A DNA stretch of 7,723 bases from Bacteroidota bacterium (GCA_030706665.1 JAUZOB010000156.1:1-7723), one strand, 5' to 3'; positions 1 through 6,261 are shown, counted from the first letter of the stretch. Translations and numbers: made by a program. Notes: generated from the letters alone by a model not told the origin.

Positions 1-372
1 GCTTCAGGTTTTATAATGATTGTAGTTTTTGCCTTAAATAAGTTTACGCATCGATGGACAAAACGGAAAGTTATTTATTCTATTCTCACGCTTTTGCTTG
101 GGATTGCGATACAGGCATCTTCTCTTGAAAATTATGGATTTTGGATTCTTTCCGGCACTGTGGTAGGAGGAGCCTTATTGGTAAGTTATATTGTATTCCT
201 TCGCTATCATTTCACCTGGATTCCTCTGGTAGGAGTTGTCCCGGTCATTCTTGGAATGATACGAATTGCAATATCTGATCAATACCATGCAACAACAGGA
301 GGGGCTATATTAGGGATCATTATTATTTCATGGATCGCTATGAAATGGCATAAGTTGTTGCAAAATAATTAA
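1..372 (+). CDS. C-terminal part of a multi-pass integral membrane protein, function unknown
   Basis: The reading frame is open from the first base of the window to the TAA at 370-372, so the gene probably begins upstream. The ATG at 16 is only an internal methionine candidate, because the codons before it (A-S-G-F-I) continue a hydrophobic segment. About 123 codons are visible. They contain the end of one hydrophobic segment, a basic loop (KFTHRWTKRK, probably cytoplasmic), and then four hydrophobic stretches: VIYSILTLLLGIAIQ, WILSGTVVGGALLVSYIVFL, WIPLVGVVPVILGMIRIAI and GAILGIIIISWIAMKW. The protein ends in a short polar tail, KLLQNN. It therefore sits in the inner membrane. I see no catalytic motif and do not recognise the family; the upstream half, outside the window, is needed. 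A strong hairpin lies about 100 bp after the stop. Confidence 0.6.
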   Translation, partial: ASGFIMIVVFALNKFTHRWTKRKVIYSILTLLLGIAIQASSLENYGFWILSGTVVGGALLVSYIVFLRYHFTWIPLVGVVPVILGMIRIAISDQYHATTGGAILGIIIISWIAMKWHKLLQNN

Positions 373-470
373 TGGATATTACGAGAAGCAGGGGAGTCTT
401 CTGGTGCATGGAAAAAATCAGATGGAAGCGTTTATTGGTCAGTCCCTCCTGAAGTAATAGATCCCTTGTG

Positions 471-510
471 CAATTTTTTATAGTCTGCCAGACTGGTCCT
501 ATAAAAATTG
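471..510. repeat. Imperfect 12-bp inverted repeat (hairpin) downstream of the membrane protein gene
   Basis: The left arm CAATTTTTTATAG (471-483) pairs with the right arm CTATAAAAATTG (499-510). There are twelve base pairs with one bulged T, closing a 15-base loop. The loop contains a short CCAG-A-CTGG self-complementary core. The right arm is not followed by a T-run on either strand, so this is not a textbook Rho-independent terminator. It could stabilise the 3' end of the upstream transcript or be part of a small RNA. Confidence 0.5.
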
Positions 511-578
511 GAAGAATTGTAAAGGGGAATGGATAGTTGGTGAAGGGAACAGAAATATTGAGGATTCGGAATTGAATG

Positions 579-618
579 AAGAGAGGCTGTCTATAGAATA
601 TTATAGACAGCCTCTCTT
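579..618. terminator. Perfect 17-bp inverted repeat, probable bidirectional terminator
   Basis: AAGAGAGGCTGTCTATA (579-595) is exactly complementary to TATAGACAGCCTCTCTT (602-618), around a 6-base loop. On the plus strand the stem is followed by the T-rich stretch TATTCTTTATATTATC. On the minus strand the sequence after the stem is less T-rich. It lies between two convergent genes, 68 bp beyond the stop of the minus-strand lipoprotein gene and about 207 bp beyond the plus-strand membrane protein. The position and perfect stem fit a shared transcription terminator. Confidence 0.75.
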
Positions 619-685
619 TATTCTTTATATTATCAAAATAGAAAGCAGGTCTGGATTAAGGAAGACTATTTCTATGTTGAGCAAC

Positions 686-1714
686 CTAACGTTTTTTAAT
701 CAGATATGGGACCGTTGTGGAAGCTTGAGTCCTCATCTGAACCGGAGCTTTTACTTCCCATTGTTTAGGATGCATTAGTAACTGGTATCTTCCGGGTTTT
801 ATAGAAGTCGGATTTGACATCCATGCAGGCATGGTGTTATCGCTTAGATAAACTAACTTATTAAAAACAGTTGTATTATAGGTGTCTAGTTTGTAGATAC
901 CTTGGTGTATTAAGGAAATCTGGTCGAGAATAACTGAGTTATTGAAAACATAGTTCATTGCGACTTTTGTTCCATGAGCTGCATAAAGTGTTGGTTTTAG
1001 CCCTGTAAGTTTTTCCCATGATTCATTATATTCTTTCAAAAGGATTGGAAGGCGTTCGTTCATTTTTTCAAGGCCAAGAACATCTTTTCCTGTGACTTTA
1101 AGATTTACACCGGCATCGGTTTTTTCTACAAGATAATTTTCTTTGAATAATTCATTTAGTTCGTCTTTTGATTGATAGGTCCAGGAAGGATGACTATCCG
1201 CAATGTAAAAATCGATAGGGGAGATATGTGGTTGCACATCTGTTTTGCCGGCTTTAAGAAAATCGACCAGATTTAGATACTCTTTTTGAACATTCGGGTC
1301 TTGAGTCTCTTCCGGATTCCCCCACATTACAAAGTAGGTTGCACAATCAGGAGTCTTGATCAGTTGTTTCTCAATAAACCAAGCTGCATAGGCCAGTCCA
1401 AGGTCACGAATATGAATGTCGTGTCGAATGACAATTAATTTTTGAGGTAATTGGCTTTTGTCTGCAGCGGCATATTTTGAAAAGCTCCAAAAGACATAGC
1501 CTTGTGATTTCATGTATTGGATGAGATTGCAATAATCGGGCAGGAGATTTTTTGCTTCAAGAAATGCTTGCTGCTCTGGAGTCATGGGTTGTTTTTTATT
1601 CGCAGCTTCATTTTTATTACAAGCGTAAAGAATTCCTGAAGATGCAAGAAAAATGAGAATTACGTTTCTGAGATAAGTCGTAATTCTTTCGTAGATAAAT
1701 TTGTAAATATTCAT
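686..1714 (-). CDS. Lipoprotein with a divergent polysaccharide-deacetylase-like (CE4/NodB) domain
   Basis: 342 residues. The N-terminus is a lipoprotein signal: an unusually long n-region with Arg10 and Arg16, a hydrophobic core at about 18-29, and the lipobox L-Y-A-C with Cys32 as the lipidated residue. The ATG at 1714 is the only methionine before this cysteine, which fixes the start. After a polar linker (33-55), the body carries features of the NodB-fold deacetylases found in surface-polysaccharide loci. These are LIVIRHDIH (93-101), where family members usually have RHDVD or a similar motif; ATYFVMWGN (125-133), matching the usual TYF strand; QPHISP (161-166) as the probable metal-histidine motif; YAAHG (244-248); and YQLLMHPKQW (310-319), like the C-terminal LTHP-W motif. 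Inferred role: removal of acyl groups from a surface or peptidoglycan glycan, acting at the outer membrane or in the periplasm. The substrate is unknown. The gene is alone on its strand, so context does not help. It could also be a non-catalytic relative. Confidence 0.65.
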   Translation of the reverse strand: MNIYKFIYERITTYLRNVILIFLASSGILYACNKNEAANKKQPMTPEQQAFLEAKNLLPDYCNLIQYMKSQGYVFWSFSKYAAADKSQLPQKLIVIRHDIHIRDLGLAYAAWFIEKQLIKTPDCATYFVMWGNPEETQDPNVQKEYLNLVDFLKAGKTDVQPHISPIDFYIADSHPSWTYQSKDELNELFKENYLVEKTDAGVNLKVTGKDVLGLEKMNERLPILLKEYNESWEKLTGLKPTLYAAHGTKVAMNYVFNNSVILDQISLIHQGIYKLDTYNTTVFNKLVYLSDNTMPAWMSNPTSIKPGRYQLLMHPKQWEVKAPVQMRTQASTTVPYLIKKR

Positions 1715-1742
1715 TTTCAGTAAATTAGAATAATCGTTTGTG

Positions 1743-1815
1743 CTTTTCGATAAAAGTATATTTCGTAGATGATTACTTTGATAAAAGTACTTATTAAAAT
1801 GATTTCTCTTTTATC
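1743..1815. repeat. Cluster of GATAAAAG half-sites with two small palindromes
   Basis: GATAAAAGTA occurs twice in direct orientation (1749-1758 and 1780-1789, 31 bp apart). Its core occurs once inverted as CTTTTATC (1808-1815). Each direct copy is also the right half of a palindrome: CTTTT-CGAT-AAAAG (1743-1756) and TACTTT-GATA-AAAGTA (1774-1789). The cluster lies between the candidate minus-strand promoter at 1820 and the lipoprotein start at 1714, so it would be in that gene's 5' leader. It could be an operator or simply AT-rich chance similarity. Confidence 0.35.
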
Positions 1816-1819
1816 GGGG

Positions 1820-1827
1820 CAAAAATA
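1820..1827 (-). promoter_or_regulatory. Candidate Bacteroidota -7 box for the minus-strand lipoprotein gene
   Basis: Read on the minus strand this is TATTTTTG, a full match to the Bacteroidota -7 consensus TAnnTTTG. No good TTTG -33 element is seen at the expected distance upstream (around 1846-1853 on the plus strand). Transcription would start near 1812 and leave a leader of about 100 nt. Confidence 0.35.
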
Positions 1828-1948
1828 ATAGGTTAGTATTAAAAAAAGTGCATACTAGATTTAACTATTGAACGTTTTTTTCATCTAAGAGATGTATTGA
1901 ACAGAAAGGCATGATTTTTGTTTAATAATATGAAGTAAACCTTGAACT

Positions 1949-2446
1949 ATGAAAAAGAGAATCTTCGACATTTTGGCAGTCATCGTATTTCTTATCTCAA
2001 CGTTTATATACGTTGGGTGTGAGGAGGACGAGCAGTCCATCGCGAATGAGGTTAAGAAATTCTCTGTCGAATATAAAGTTTCCAGTCCCTTAGTGGGTTA
2101 TGAGAGAGTTATCAGTCTCAATGAAACCGGAAAACTTCATTTTATTCAAACCGGACAGATTGATGCAGATAAACCCGATACATTTACAACGGTACTTAAG
2201 CCTGAAGAATTGAAAGCATTTCTGGCAATGGCTTCAAAAATTAATAAAGACAAATCATTAAAGAATTACGATCAACAACCGATAGGACAACAAATGATTA
2301 TTAACCGTTCTGTACTTTTTAGTATCAATGGTCAAAGTCATCAATTATACATCAATAAGCCTGAAGAGATGCCCTTTAATCTCACTCTTTTATTAAGCTC
2401 GGTTGAAGAATTATCAAAAAAATATCAGGATAAGAGCTCTCATTAA
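1949..2446 (+). CDS. Small lipoprotein of unknown function, possibly surface-exposed
   Basis: 165 residues. The N-terminus is a clear lipoprotein signal: MKKR, then a hydrophobic core at about 8-20, then the lipobox Y-V-G-C with Cys24. The next residues are E-E-D-E. A negatively charged run right after the lipid cysteine resembles the lipoprotein export signal described for Bacteroidota surface lipoproteins, so outer-membrane surface display is a reasonable inference. The mature part (about 140 residues) alternates beta-type stretches (FSVEYKVSS, VISLNETGKLHFIQTG, SVLFSINGQSHQLYIN) with helical ones (KPEELKAFLAMASKINKD, LTLLLSSVEELSKKYQ), suggesting a small compact alpha/beta domain. I recognise no family and no catalytic motif. 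GATTTTTG at 1913-1920 matches seven of eight positions of the TAnnTTTG -7 box and would give a leader of about 22 nt. mnmA follows 86 bp downstream with its own promoter, so no functional link is implied. Confidence 0.7.
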   Translation: MKKRIFDILAVIVFLISTFIYVGCEEDEQSIANEVKKFSVEYKVSSPLVGYERVISLNETGKLHFIQTGQIDADKPDTFTTVLKPEELKAFLAMASKINKDKSLKNYDQQPIGQQMIINRSVLFSINGQSHQLYINKPEEMPFNLTLLLSSVEELSKKYQDKSSH

Positions 2447-2472
2447 ACGACTTTCAAAAATCTTTTCTTTTA

Positions 2473-2503
2473 TTGTTTCTTCACAAGGGTCTTGTTACCT
2501 TTG
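2473..2503 (+). promoter_or_regulatory. mnmA promoter (Bacteroidota type)
   Basis: TACCTTTG at 2496-2503 is a perfect match to the Bacteroidota -7 consensus TAnnTTTG. A TTG at 2473-2475 sits 20 bases upstream, matching the expected -33 element. Transcription should start near 2510 and give a leader of about 22 nt before the ATG at 2533. This also argues against a start at the TTG at 2473, which belongs to the promoter. Confidence 0.65.
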
Positions 2504-2532
2504 CAGCCAATTCTATTGAAAGGCAAAAACTT

Positions 2533-3705
2533 ATGACCAAAGTAGCTGTGGGATTATCAGGAGGGGTCGATTCTAGCGTAGCGGCCTATTTGCTCAAACA
2601 ACAGGGATATGATGTGATAGCTCTGTTCATGATTAACTGGAAGGACAACACAACAGGATTGAAGTCTGCATCCTGTACGTATGAGGATGATGTCCTTTTT
2701 GCCCAAATGGTAGCCCGAAAACTTGAAATTCCGTTTCATATCGTAGATCATAGCGAAGATTACAGCAAACGTGTTGTTGATTATATGTTTTCAGAATATG
2801 AGGCAGGTAGAACCCCAAATCCGGATGTACTATGTAACAGGGAGATTAAATTCGATGTTTTCATGAAGAAAGCATTGGAATTTGGAGTTGACTATGTTGC
2901 TACCGGGCATTATTGCAGAAAAGAAACTTTTGAATCTGAAGGAAAGCAAATTCATAAATTACTTGCAGGAGTTGATTCGAATAAAGATCAGAGCTATTTT
3001 CTTTGTCAGCTTACACAGAACCAGCTCGCAAAAGCAATGTTCCCTATCGGGCATTTATTGAAACCCGAAGTAAGAGAGATTGCGAGACGAGAAGGGTTGG
3101 CAACTTCTGATCGGAAAGATTCACAAGGTATCTGTTTCGTGGGGAAGGTTGATCTTCCGACGTTTCTTCAACAAAAGCTCACTGCAAAAGAAGGGGATGT
3201 AATTGAGATTCCAAAGACAACCCGGTTAGCTGAGAGAAAAGAAGAGACTCTTGAAGAGATGGCTCGTCCTTATCCTTTCCGACCCTGGCATGGGAAAGTG
3301 ATCGGAAAACATCAGGGTGCTCATTATTATACTATCGGACAACGAAAAGGATTAAATATCGGTGGCAGGCCTGAACCTCTGTTCATCTTGAATACCGATG
3401 TCGAAAGAAACTTCATCTATGTGGGGCAAGGACATGATCATCCGTGCCTTTCGCGTAAGGCTCTTCATATCTTAACAAATGAGGTGCACTGGATTCGGGA
3501 AGATCTTAGAATGCTTCCCGGTGAAGAACGTTCTTATCAGGTAAGGATTCGTTACCGCCAGCCTTTGGCTGAGGCAAAATTATATTGTCGGGAAGAAGGA
3601 CTTTATATTGTTTTTGAAGAAAAACAGCGTGCTGTTGTTCCTGGTCAGTTTGCTGCGTGGTATGATGGCGATGAGTTGATTGGATCTGGCGTAATCAATC
3701 AATAA
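2533..3705 (+). CDS. mnmA: tRNA-specific 2-thiouridylase MnmA
   Basis: MnmA activates C2 of U34 with ATP and transfers sulfur to it, making the s2U part of the modified wobble base in tRNA-Lys, tRNA-Glu and tRNA-Gln. It acts in the cytoplasm and receives sulfur from a relay starting at a cysteine desulfurase. The product has 390 residues. The PP-loop ATP motif SGGVDSS is at 9-15, directly after the start, as is usual in the family. NPDVLCNREIKF (96-107) holds the first catalytic cysteine, Cys101. ATGHY is at 123-127, KDQSYFL at 151-157, and DSQGICFVG (196-204) holds the second, persulfide-carrying cysteine, Cys201. The C-terminal beta-barrel includes HYYTIGQRKGLNIGG. The ATG at 2533 was chosen because the protein then begins MTKVAVGLSGG and the promoter lies just upstream. 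A longer frame from a TTG at 2473 would add 20 unrelated residues. A charged insertion at about 227-254 makes it longer than E. coli-type MnmA. Confidence 0.97.
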   Translation: MTKVAVGLSGGVDSSVAAYLLKQQGYDVIALFMINWKDNTTGLKSASCTYEDDVLFAQMVARKLEIPFHIVDHSEDYSKRVVDYMFSEYEAGRTPNPDVLCNREIKFDVFMKKALEFGVDYVATGHYCRKETFESEGKQIHKLLAGVDSNKDQSYFLCQLTQNQLAKAMFPIGHLLKPEVREIARREGLATSDRKDSQGICFVGKVDLPTFLQQKLTAKEGDVIEIPKTTRLAERKEETLEEMARPYPFRPWHGKVIGKHQGAHYYTIGQRKGLNIGGRPEPLFILNTDVERNFIYVGQGHDHPCLSRKALHILTNEVHWIREDLRMLPGEERSYQVRIRYRQPLAEAKLYCREEGLYIVFEEKQRAVVPGQFAAWYDGDELIGSGVINQ

Positions 3706-3762
3706 AGTCTGAATCGGAATTCATATTGATCCGACGGGTCTGAGCTATACTTAAGAAGCTAA

Positions 3763-3816
3763 AAATTCCTGTTTAAATTCTTCTTGTTGATGAAAGCTGA
3801 ATTCAAACAGGAATTT
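3763..3816. terminator. Hairpin between convergent mnmA and aroA, probable terminator
   Basis: AAATTCCTGTTT (3763-3774) pairs perfectly with AAACAGGAATTT (3805-3816). After one mismatch the stem continues with AATTC (3776-3780) against GAATT (3799-3803), leaving an 18-base loop. On the minus strand the stem is followed by TTAGC, with five T in a row across the stem end. On the plus strand it is followed by ATATTTTAG. It begins 57 bp after the mnmA stop and can serve mnmA, aroA or both. Confidence 0.65.
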
Positions 3817-3873
3817 ATATTTTAGGCTGCAGGTTCTCTGCGAGACGATTAATAACAATCATCATTTTTGGAT

Positions 3874-3938
3874 TTCTTTTCTATTGGCATTAGAACGGGT
3901 CCTGATTCGGGCCTTTCTGCTTGTTGAATAGAAAAGAA
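3874..3938. repeat. Second hairpin in the mnmA-aroA intergenic region, with a nested inner stem
   Basis: TTCTTTTCTATT (3874-3885) is an exact 12-bp inverted match of AATAGAAAAGAA (3927-3938). Inside the 41-base interval a GC-rich stem can form: GGTCC (3898-3902) with GGGCC (3909-3913), including one G-T pair, around the loop TGATTC. It lies just beyond the aroA stop. Neither side has a T-run, so it is not a classical intrinsic terminator. A role in 3' end processing or stability is possible. Confidence 0.5.
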
Positions 3939-3958
3939 TTAATTTACCTGGGGGATTT

Positions 3959-5188
3959 CTATTCAATGACGAATCCGACTAATTTTAAATCTTCCCAGTA
4001 TTTAGGATAAGATTTGGTGACTACAGAAGGGTCATCAATTTTTAATCCCGGATAGTTAATTGCTGCCGGAGCAAATGCCATTGCCATTCGATGATCTTTA
4101 TAGGTTGAAATTATAATCTCTTCATCTTTATTTACCTCTGTCAGACTTCCGTCCCATGAAAGTTCACCTGCTTTGGGTTCTTCGATTCGGGCACCCAGCT
4201 TTGATAATTCAATCTGAAGAGCAGCAATGCGATCGGTCTCTTTTATGCGAAGGGTCTCAAGTCCGGAGAAACGGAAAGGGATTTTCTTTAAGACACAAAG
4301 GACAGCTAATGTTTGTGCTACATCCGGGTTTTCTGTGAAGTCAAGAGTAAGACGGGTCGGAGTGACTTCCTCTTTTTTAATCAGTCTGATGCCATCTGCT
4401 TCAGCCTTGGATTCTATTCCAAAACGGGTGAACCATTCAGCCAGAGTAGCATCTCCCTGTAAACTGGGTAAACGGAGCCCTTTTAATTTTAGATTGGCAG
4501 TTGGGGCAAGGGCTGCCAGTTGATACCAATAGGATGCAGCTGACCAGTCTGATTCAACAGTAAATTCACGTGCCTGATAAGCTTGTTCTTCGATTCGGAT
4601 TTCGTTACCTCCCCAATAAGATCTTACCCCAAACTGTTTCATGAGTTTTAATGTCAGGTCAATATAAGATCGGGAAATAATCTTGTTTTTCAATCGAAGT
4701 GTTAATCCGTTTTGAAGAGTGGGTGCAATCATCAAGAGTGCTGAAATGTATTGACTACTTACACTTCCGTCAAGTTCCAGAACTCCTCCTTTAAGTGCGG
4801 ATCCCCAGATGCGCAATGGCGGATAACCTTCTTTCTCTTCATATTCAATTTTGGCTCCTAAACGAGTTAGCGCATCTACCAGAATACGAATCGGTCGTTC
4901 CTTCATACGTTGTGAACCGGTAATAACCCATTCTCCCACGATTTTGGATAAGAAAGCTGTTAAGAACCGCATTGCGGTACCGGCATGTCCGATATCGAAA
5001 CGATTTGTATTAGAGTAAAGAGCAGCATGCATCAACTTGGTATCATCGCTATCGGATAGATTTTTTATATCGTAAGGGCTGTATGCCAGGGCGCTTATTA
5101 TCAAAACACGGTTACTGATACTTTTAGAAGCAGGCAGGACAATCTCTCCATCCAGATTGCTCTCGTTTTTTCTGAGGGTATATTGCAT
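3959..5188 (-). CDS. aroA: 3-phosphoshikimate 1-carboxyvinyltransferase (EPSP synthase)
   Basis: AroA condenses shikimate 3-phosphate with phosphoenolpyruvate to give EPSP, the sixth step of the shikimate pathway to chorismate. It is cytoplasmic. The product has 409 residues, slightly shorter than the E. coli enzyme. Key motifs in order: LPASKSISNR (18-27) with Lys22, Ser23 and Arg27; GHAGTAMRFLTA (67-78); GSQRMKERPI (91-100); SVSSQY (142-147) for shikimate-phosphate binding; NPDVAQT (287-293) with the catalytic Asp289; LRIKETDR (313-320) with Glu317; YKDHRMAMAF (363-372) with Arg367; and TKSYPKYW (391-398) with Lys392. The start at 5188 gives MQYTLRKN and lies 5 nt after the aroB stop. The longer frame from 5251 would overlap aroB by 58 nt and add unrelated residues. 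The close spacing implies one aroB-aroA transcript and possible translational coupling. The substrate-loop motif has His68 and Phe75 where E. coli has Asn and Pro. Confidence 0.96.
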   Translation of the reverse strand: MQYTLRKNESNLDGEIVLPASKSISNRVLIISALAYSPYDIKNLSDSDDTKLMHAALYSNTNRFDIGHAGTAMRFLTAFLSKIVGEWVITGSQRMKERPIRILVDALTRLGAKIEYEEKEGYPPLRIWGSALKGGVLELDGSVSSQYISALLMIAPTLQNGLTLRLKNKIISRSYIDLTLKLMKQFGVRSYWGGNEIRIEEQAYQAREFTVESDWSAASYWYQLAALAPTANLKLKGLRLPSLQGDATLAEWFTRFGIESKAEADGIRLIKKEEVTPTRLTLDFTENPDVAQTLAVLCVLKKIPFRFSGLETLRIKETDRIAALQIELSKLGARIEEPKAGELSWDGSLTEVNKDEEIIISTYKDHRMAMAFAPAAINYPGLKIDDPSVVTKSYPKYWEDLKLVGFVIE

Positions 5189-5193
5189 AAATC

Positions 5194-6261
5194 CTATTTG
5201 TTTACTTGCTGAAAATATTCTAATGATTCCTTTATTAACTCGTTTGAGCAATAACAGTTGATTTCGTATTGTCCGATATTCTTTATAAGGGAGAAATTAA
5301 TTTTTCCCGACTCATTCTTTTTGTCATGAGTCATTAATTGAAAGAGAGCCTCAAAATCGGAAGAAAGAATTTCATGGCGTCCGTATTGTGCAATGATCCA
5401 TTTGGATATTTTGTTGACTTCTTCCATGGGAAAGCCACAAAATTTATGAGAAAGGAAGAGTTCGCAGATCATTCCGTATGCTACTGCATATCCATGCAGA
5501 ATAGGAGCATTCTTTCTGAGTGCATAGCTTTCAAACGCATGTCCGACAGTATGTCCAAAATTGAGAGCCTTGCGTATATTCTGCTCGGTGGGATCATTGA
5601 GAACAAAATGCTCCTTAATAGAAACAGAGTGTCCAATTATAGTTTTAAGCCGATCATAGTCGGGATTTTGAATATCGAATTCTTGCAAATCAGTCCAATG
5701 CTTTACATCGAATATCAAACCATGTTTGATCATCTCAGCGTAACCTGACAAGAAATTTTCATGATCAATCGTTCTTAGGAAGCGGGTATCAATGAATACC
5801 ATTTTGGGAATAGAGAAGGCCCCAATTTCGTTCTTTAGTCCGTTAAAATCAATTCCTGTCTTTCCGCCAACGGATGCATCGACTTGCGCAAGCAGAGTTG
5901 TTGGAATATTTATAAAAGGGATTCCACGTTTAAAAGTAGAAGCTGCAAATCCACAAAGGTCTGTCAGCATCCCTCCTCCCAGATTTATAATTATCGATTT
6001 ACGGCTTGCTCCATGGTCACAAAGAAATTTCCATACTTGGGCGAGTGTGTTGATATTCTTCGATTCTTCACCTGCCGGGATCACTACTTTCCGATCGTCA
6101 GATATACCTTCGAATGAAGAGATAAGTGGCCAGCACAGACGATTGGTATTCTCATCGACAGCAATGAAAATACGATCGGCATGTATGGATTTTAAAATAT
6201 CATTTAGTTCGCGCTCAAGGTTCTCCGATAGAATAATATCAGATTTCAATTTAATATTCAT
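5194..6261 (-). CDS. aroB: 3-dehydroquinate synthase
   Basis: AroB converts DAHP to 3-dehydroquinate, the second step of the shikimate pathway, using NAD+ and a divalent metal (zinc or cobalt in the family). It is cytoplasmic. The product has 355 residues, the usual length. Visible motifs: IPAGEESKN (61-69), NLGGGMLTDLCGFAASTFKRG (93-113) for NAD binding, and the family signature IPTTLLAQVDASVGGKTGID (119-138) with Lys134. The three metal ligands are Glu176 in SGYAEMIKHG, His237 in LNFGHTVGHAFE and His256 in LHGYAVAYGM. All are intact, so the enzyme should be active. It is the first gene of a two-gene unit, followed 5 nt later by aroA. A TAACTTTA box lies just upstream. The alternative sugar-phosphate cyclases of the same superfamily (such as 2-deoxy-scyllo-inosose synthase) are unlikely given the aroA partner. 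Confidence 0.97.
   Translation of the reverse strand: MNIKLKSDIILSENLERELNDILKSIHADRIFIAVDENTNRLCWPLISSFEGISDDRKVVIPAGEESKNINTLAQVWKFLCDHGASRKSIIINLGGGMLTDLCGFAASTFKRGIPFINIPTTLLAQVDASVGGKTGIDFNGLKNEIGAFSIPKMVFIDTRFLRTIDHENFLSGYAEMIKHGLIFDVKHWTDLQEFDIQNPDYDRLKTIIGHSVSIKEHFVLNDPTEQNIRKALNFGHTVGHAFESYALRKNAPILHGYAVAYGMICELFLSHKFCGFPMEEVNKISKWIIAQYGRHEILSSDFEALFQLMTHDKKNESGKINFSLIKNIGQYEINCYCSNELIKESLEYFQQVNK

Larger units (their letters stand above)
373..685. other. Gene-free intergenic stretch (313 bp) with two inverted repeats
   Basis: No convincing gene lies between the stop of the membrane protein and the stop of the convergent lipoprotein gene. The stretch holds two strong inverted repeats, listed separately (471-510 and 579-618), and a weak 7-bp one (ATAGAAA at 638-644 with TTTCTAT at 669-675). 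Directly after the TAA at 370-372 the same frame stays open for 36 codons to a TAG at 481. That frame ends inside the first hairpin, and a second frame opens from 461. Both look slightly protein-like (several Trp, Gly and Glu) but are not recognisable. They could be remnants of a decayed gene or chance. A 26-codon ATG frame at 372-452 overlaps the stop and is not supported. Confidence 0.55.

Noticed and set aside
372..452. 26-codon ATG frame overlapping the first stop codon
   Set aside because: It is very short and rich in Arg and Trp, with no supporting signal. The overlap of TAA and ATG alone is not evidence.
572..778. 68-codon plus-strand reading frame
   Set aside because: It runs through the perfect 17-bp hairpin at 579-618 and into the antisense of the lipoprotein gene. 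The product is not protein-like.
2473..2532. Upstream TTG start extending MnmA by 20 residues
   Set aside because: The TTG lies in the -33 position of a good promoter whose -7 box is at 2496-2503. The added residues have no family counterpart, and the ATG at 2533 gives the normal MnmA N-terminus.
2557..2818. Minus-strand frames inside mnmA
   Set aside because: They are shadows of the PP-loop region of mnmA, which is clearly coding on the plus strand.
4156..4523. Plus-strand frames antisense to aroA
   Set aside because: They overlap conserved AroA motifs on the minus strand and their products show no domain features.
5189..5251. Upstream start extending AroA by 21 residues
   Set aside because: It would overlap aroB by 58 nt. 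The ATG at 5188 gives MQYTLRKN with Lys22 in the expected place.
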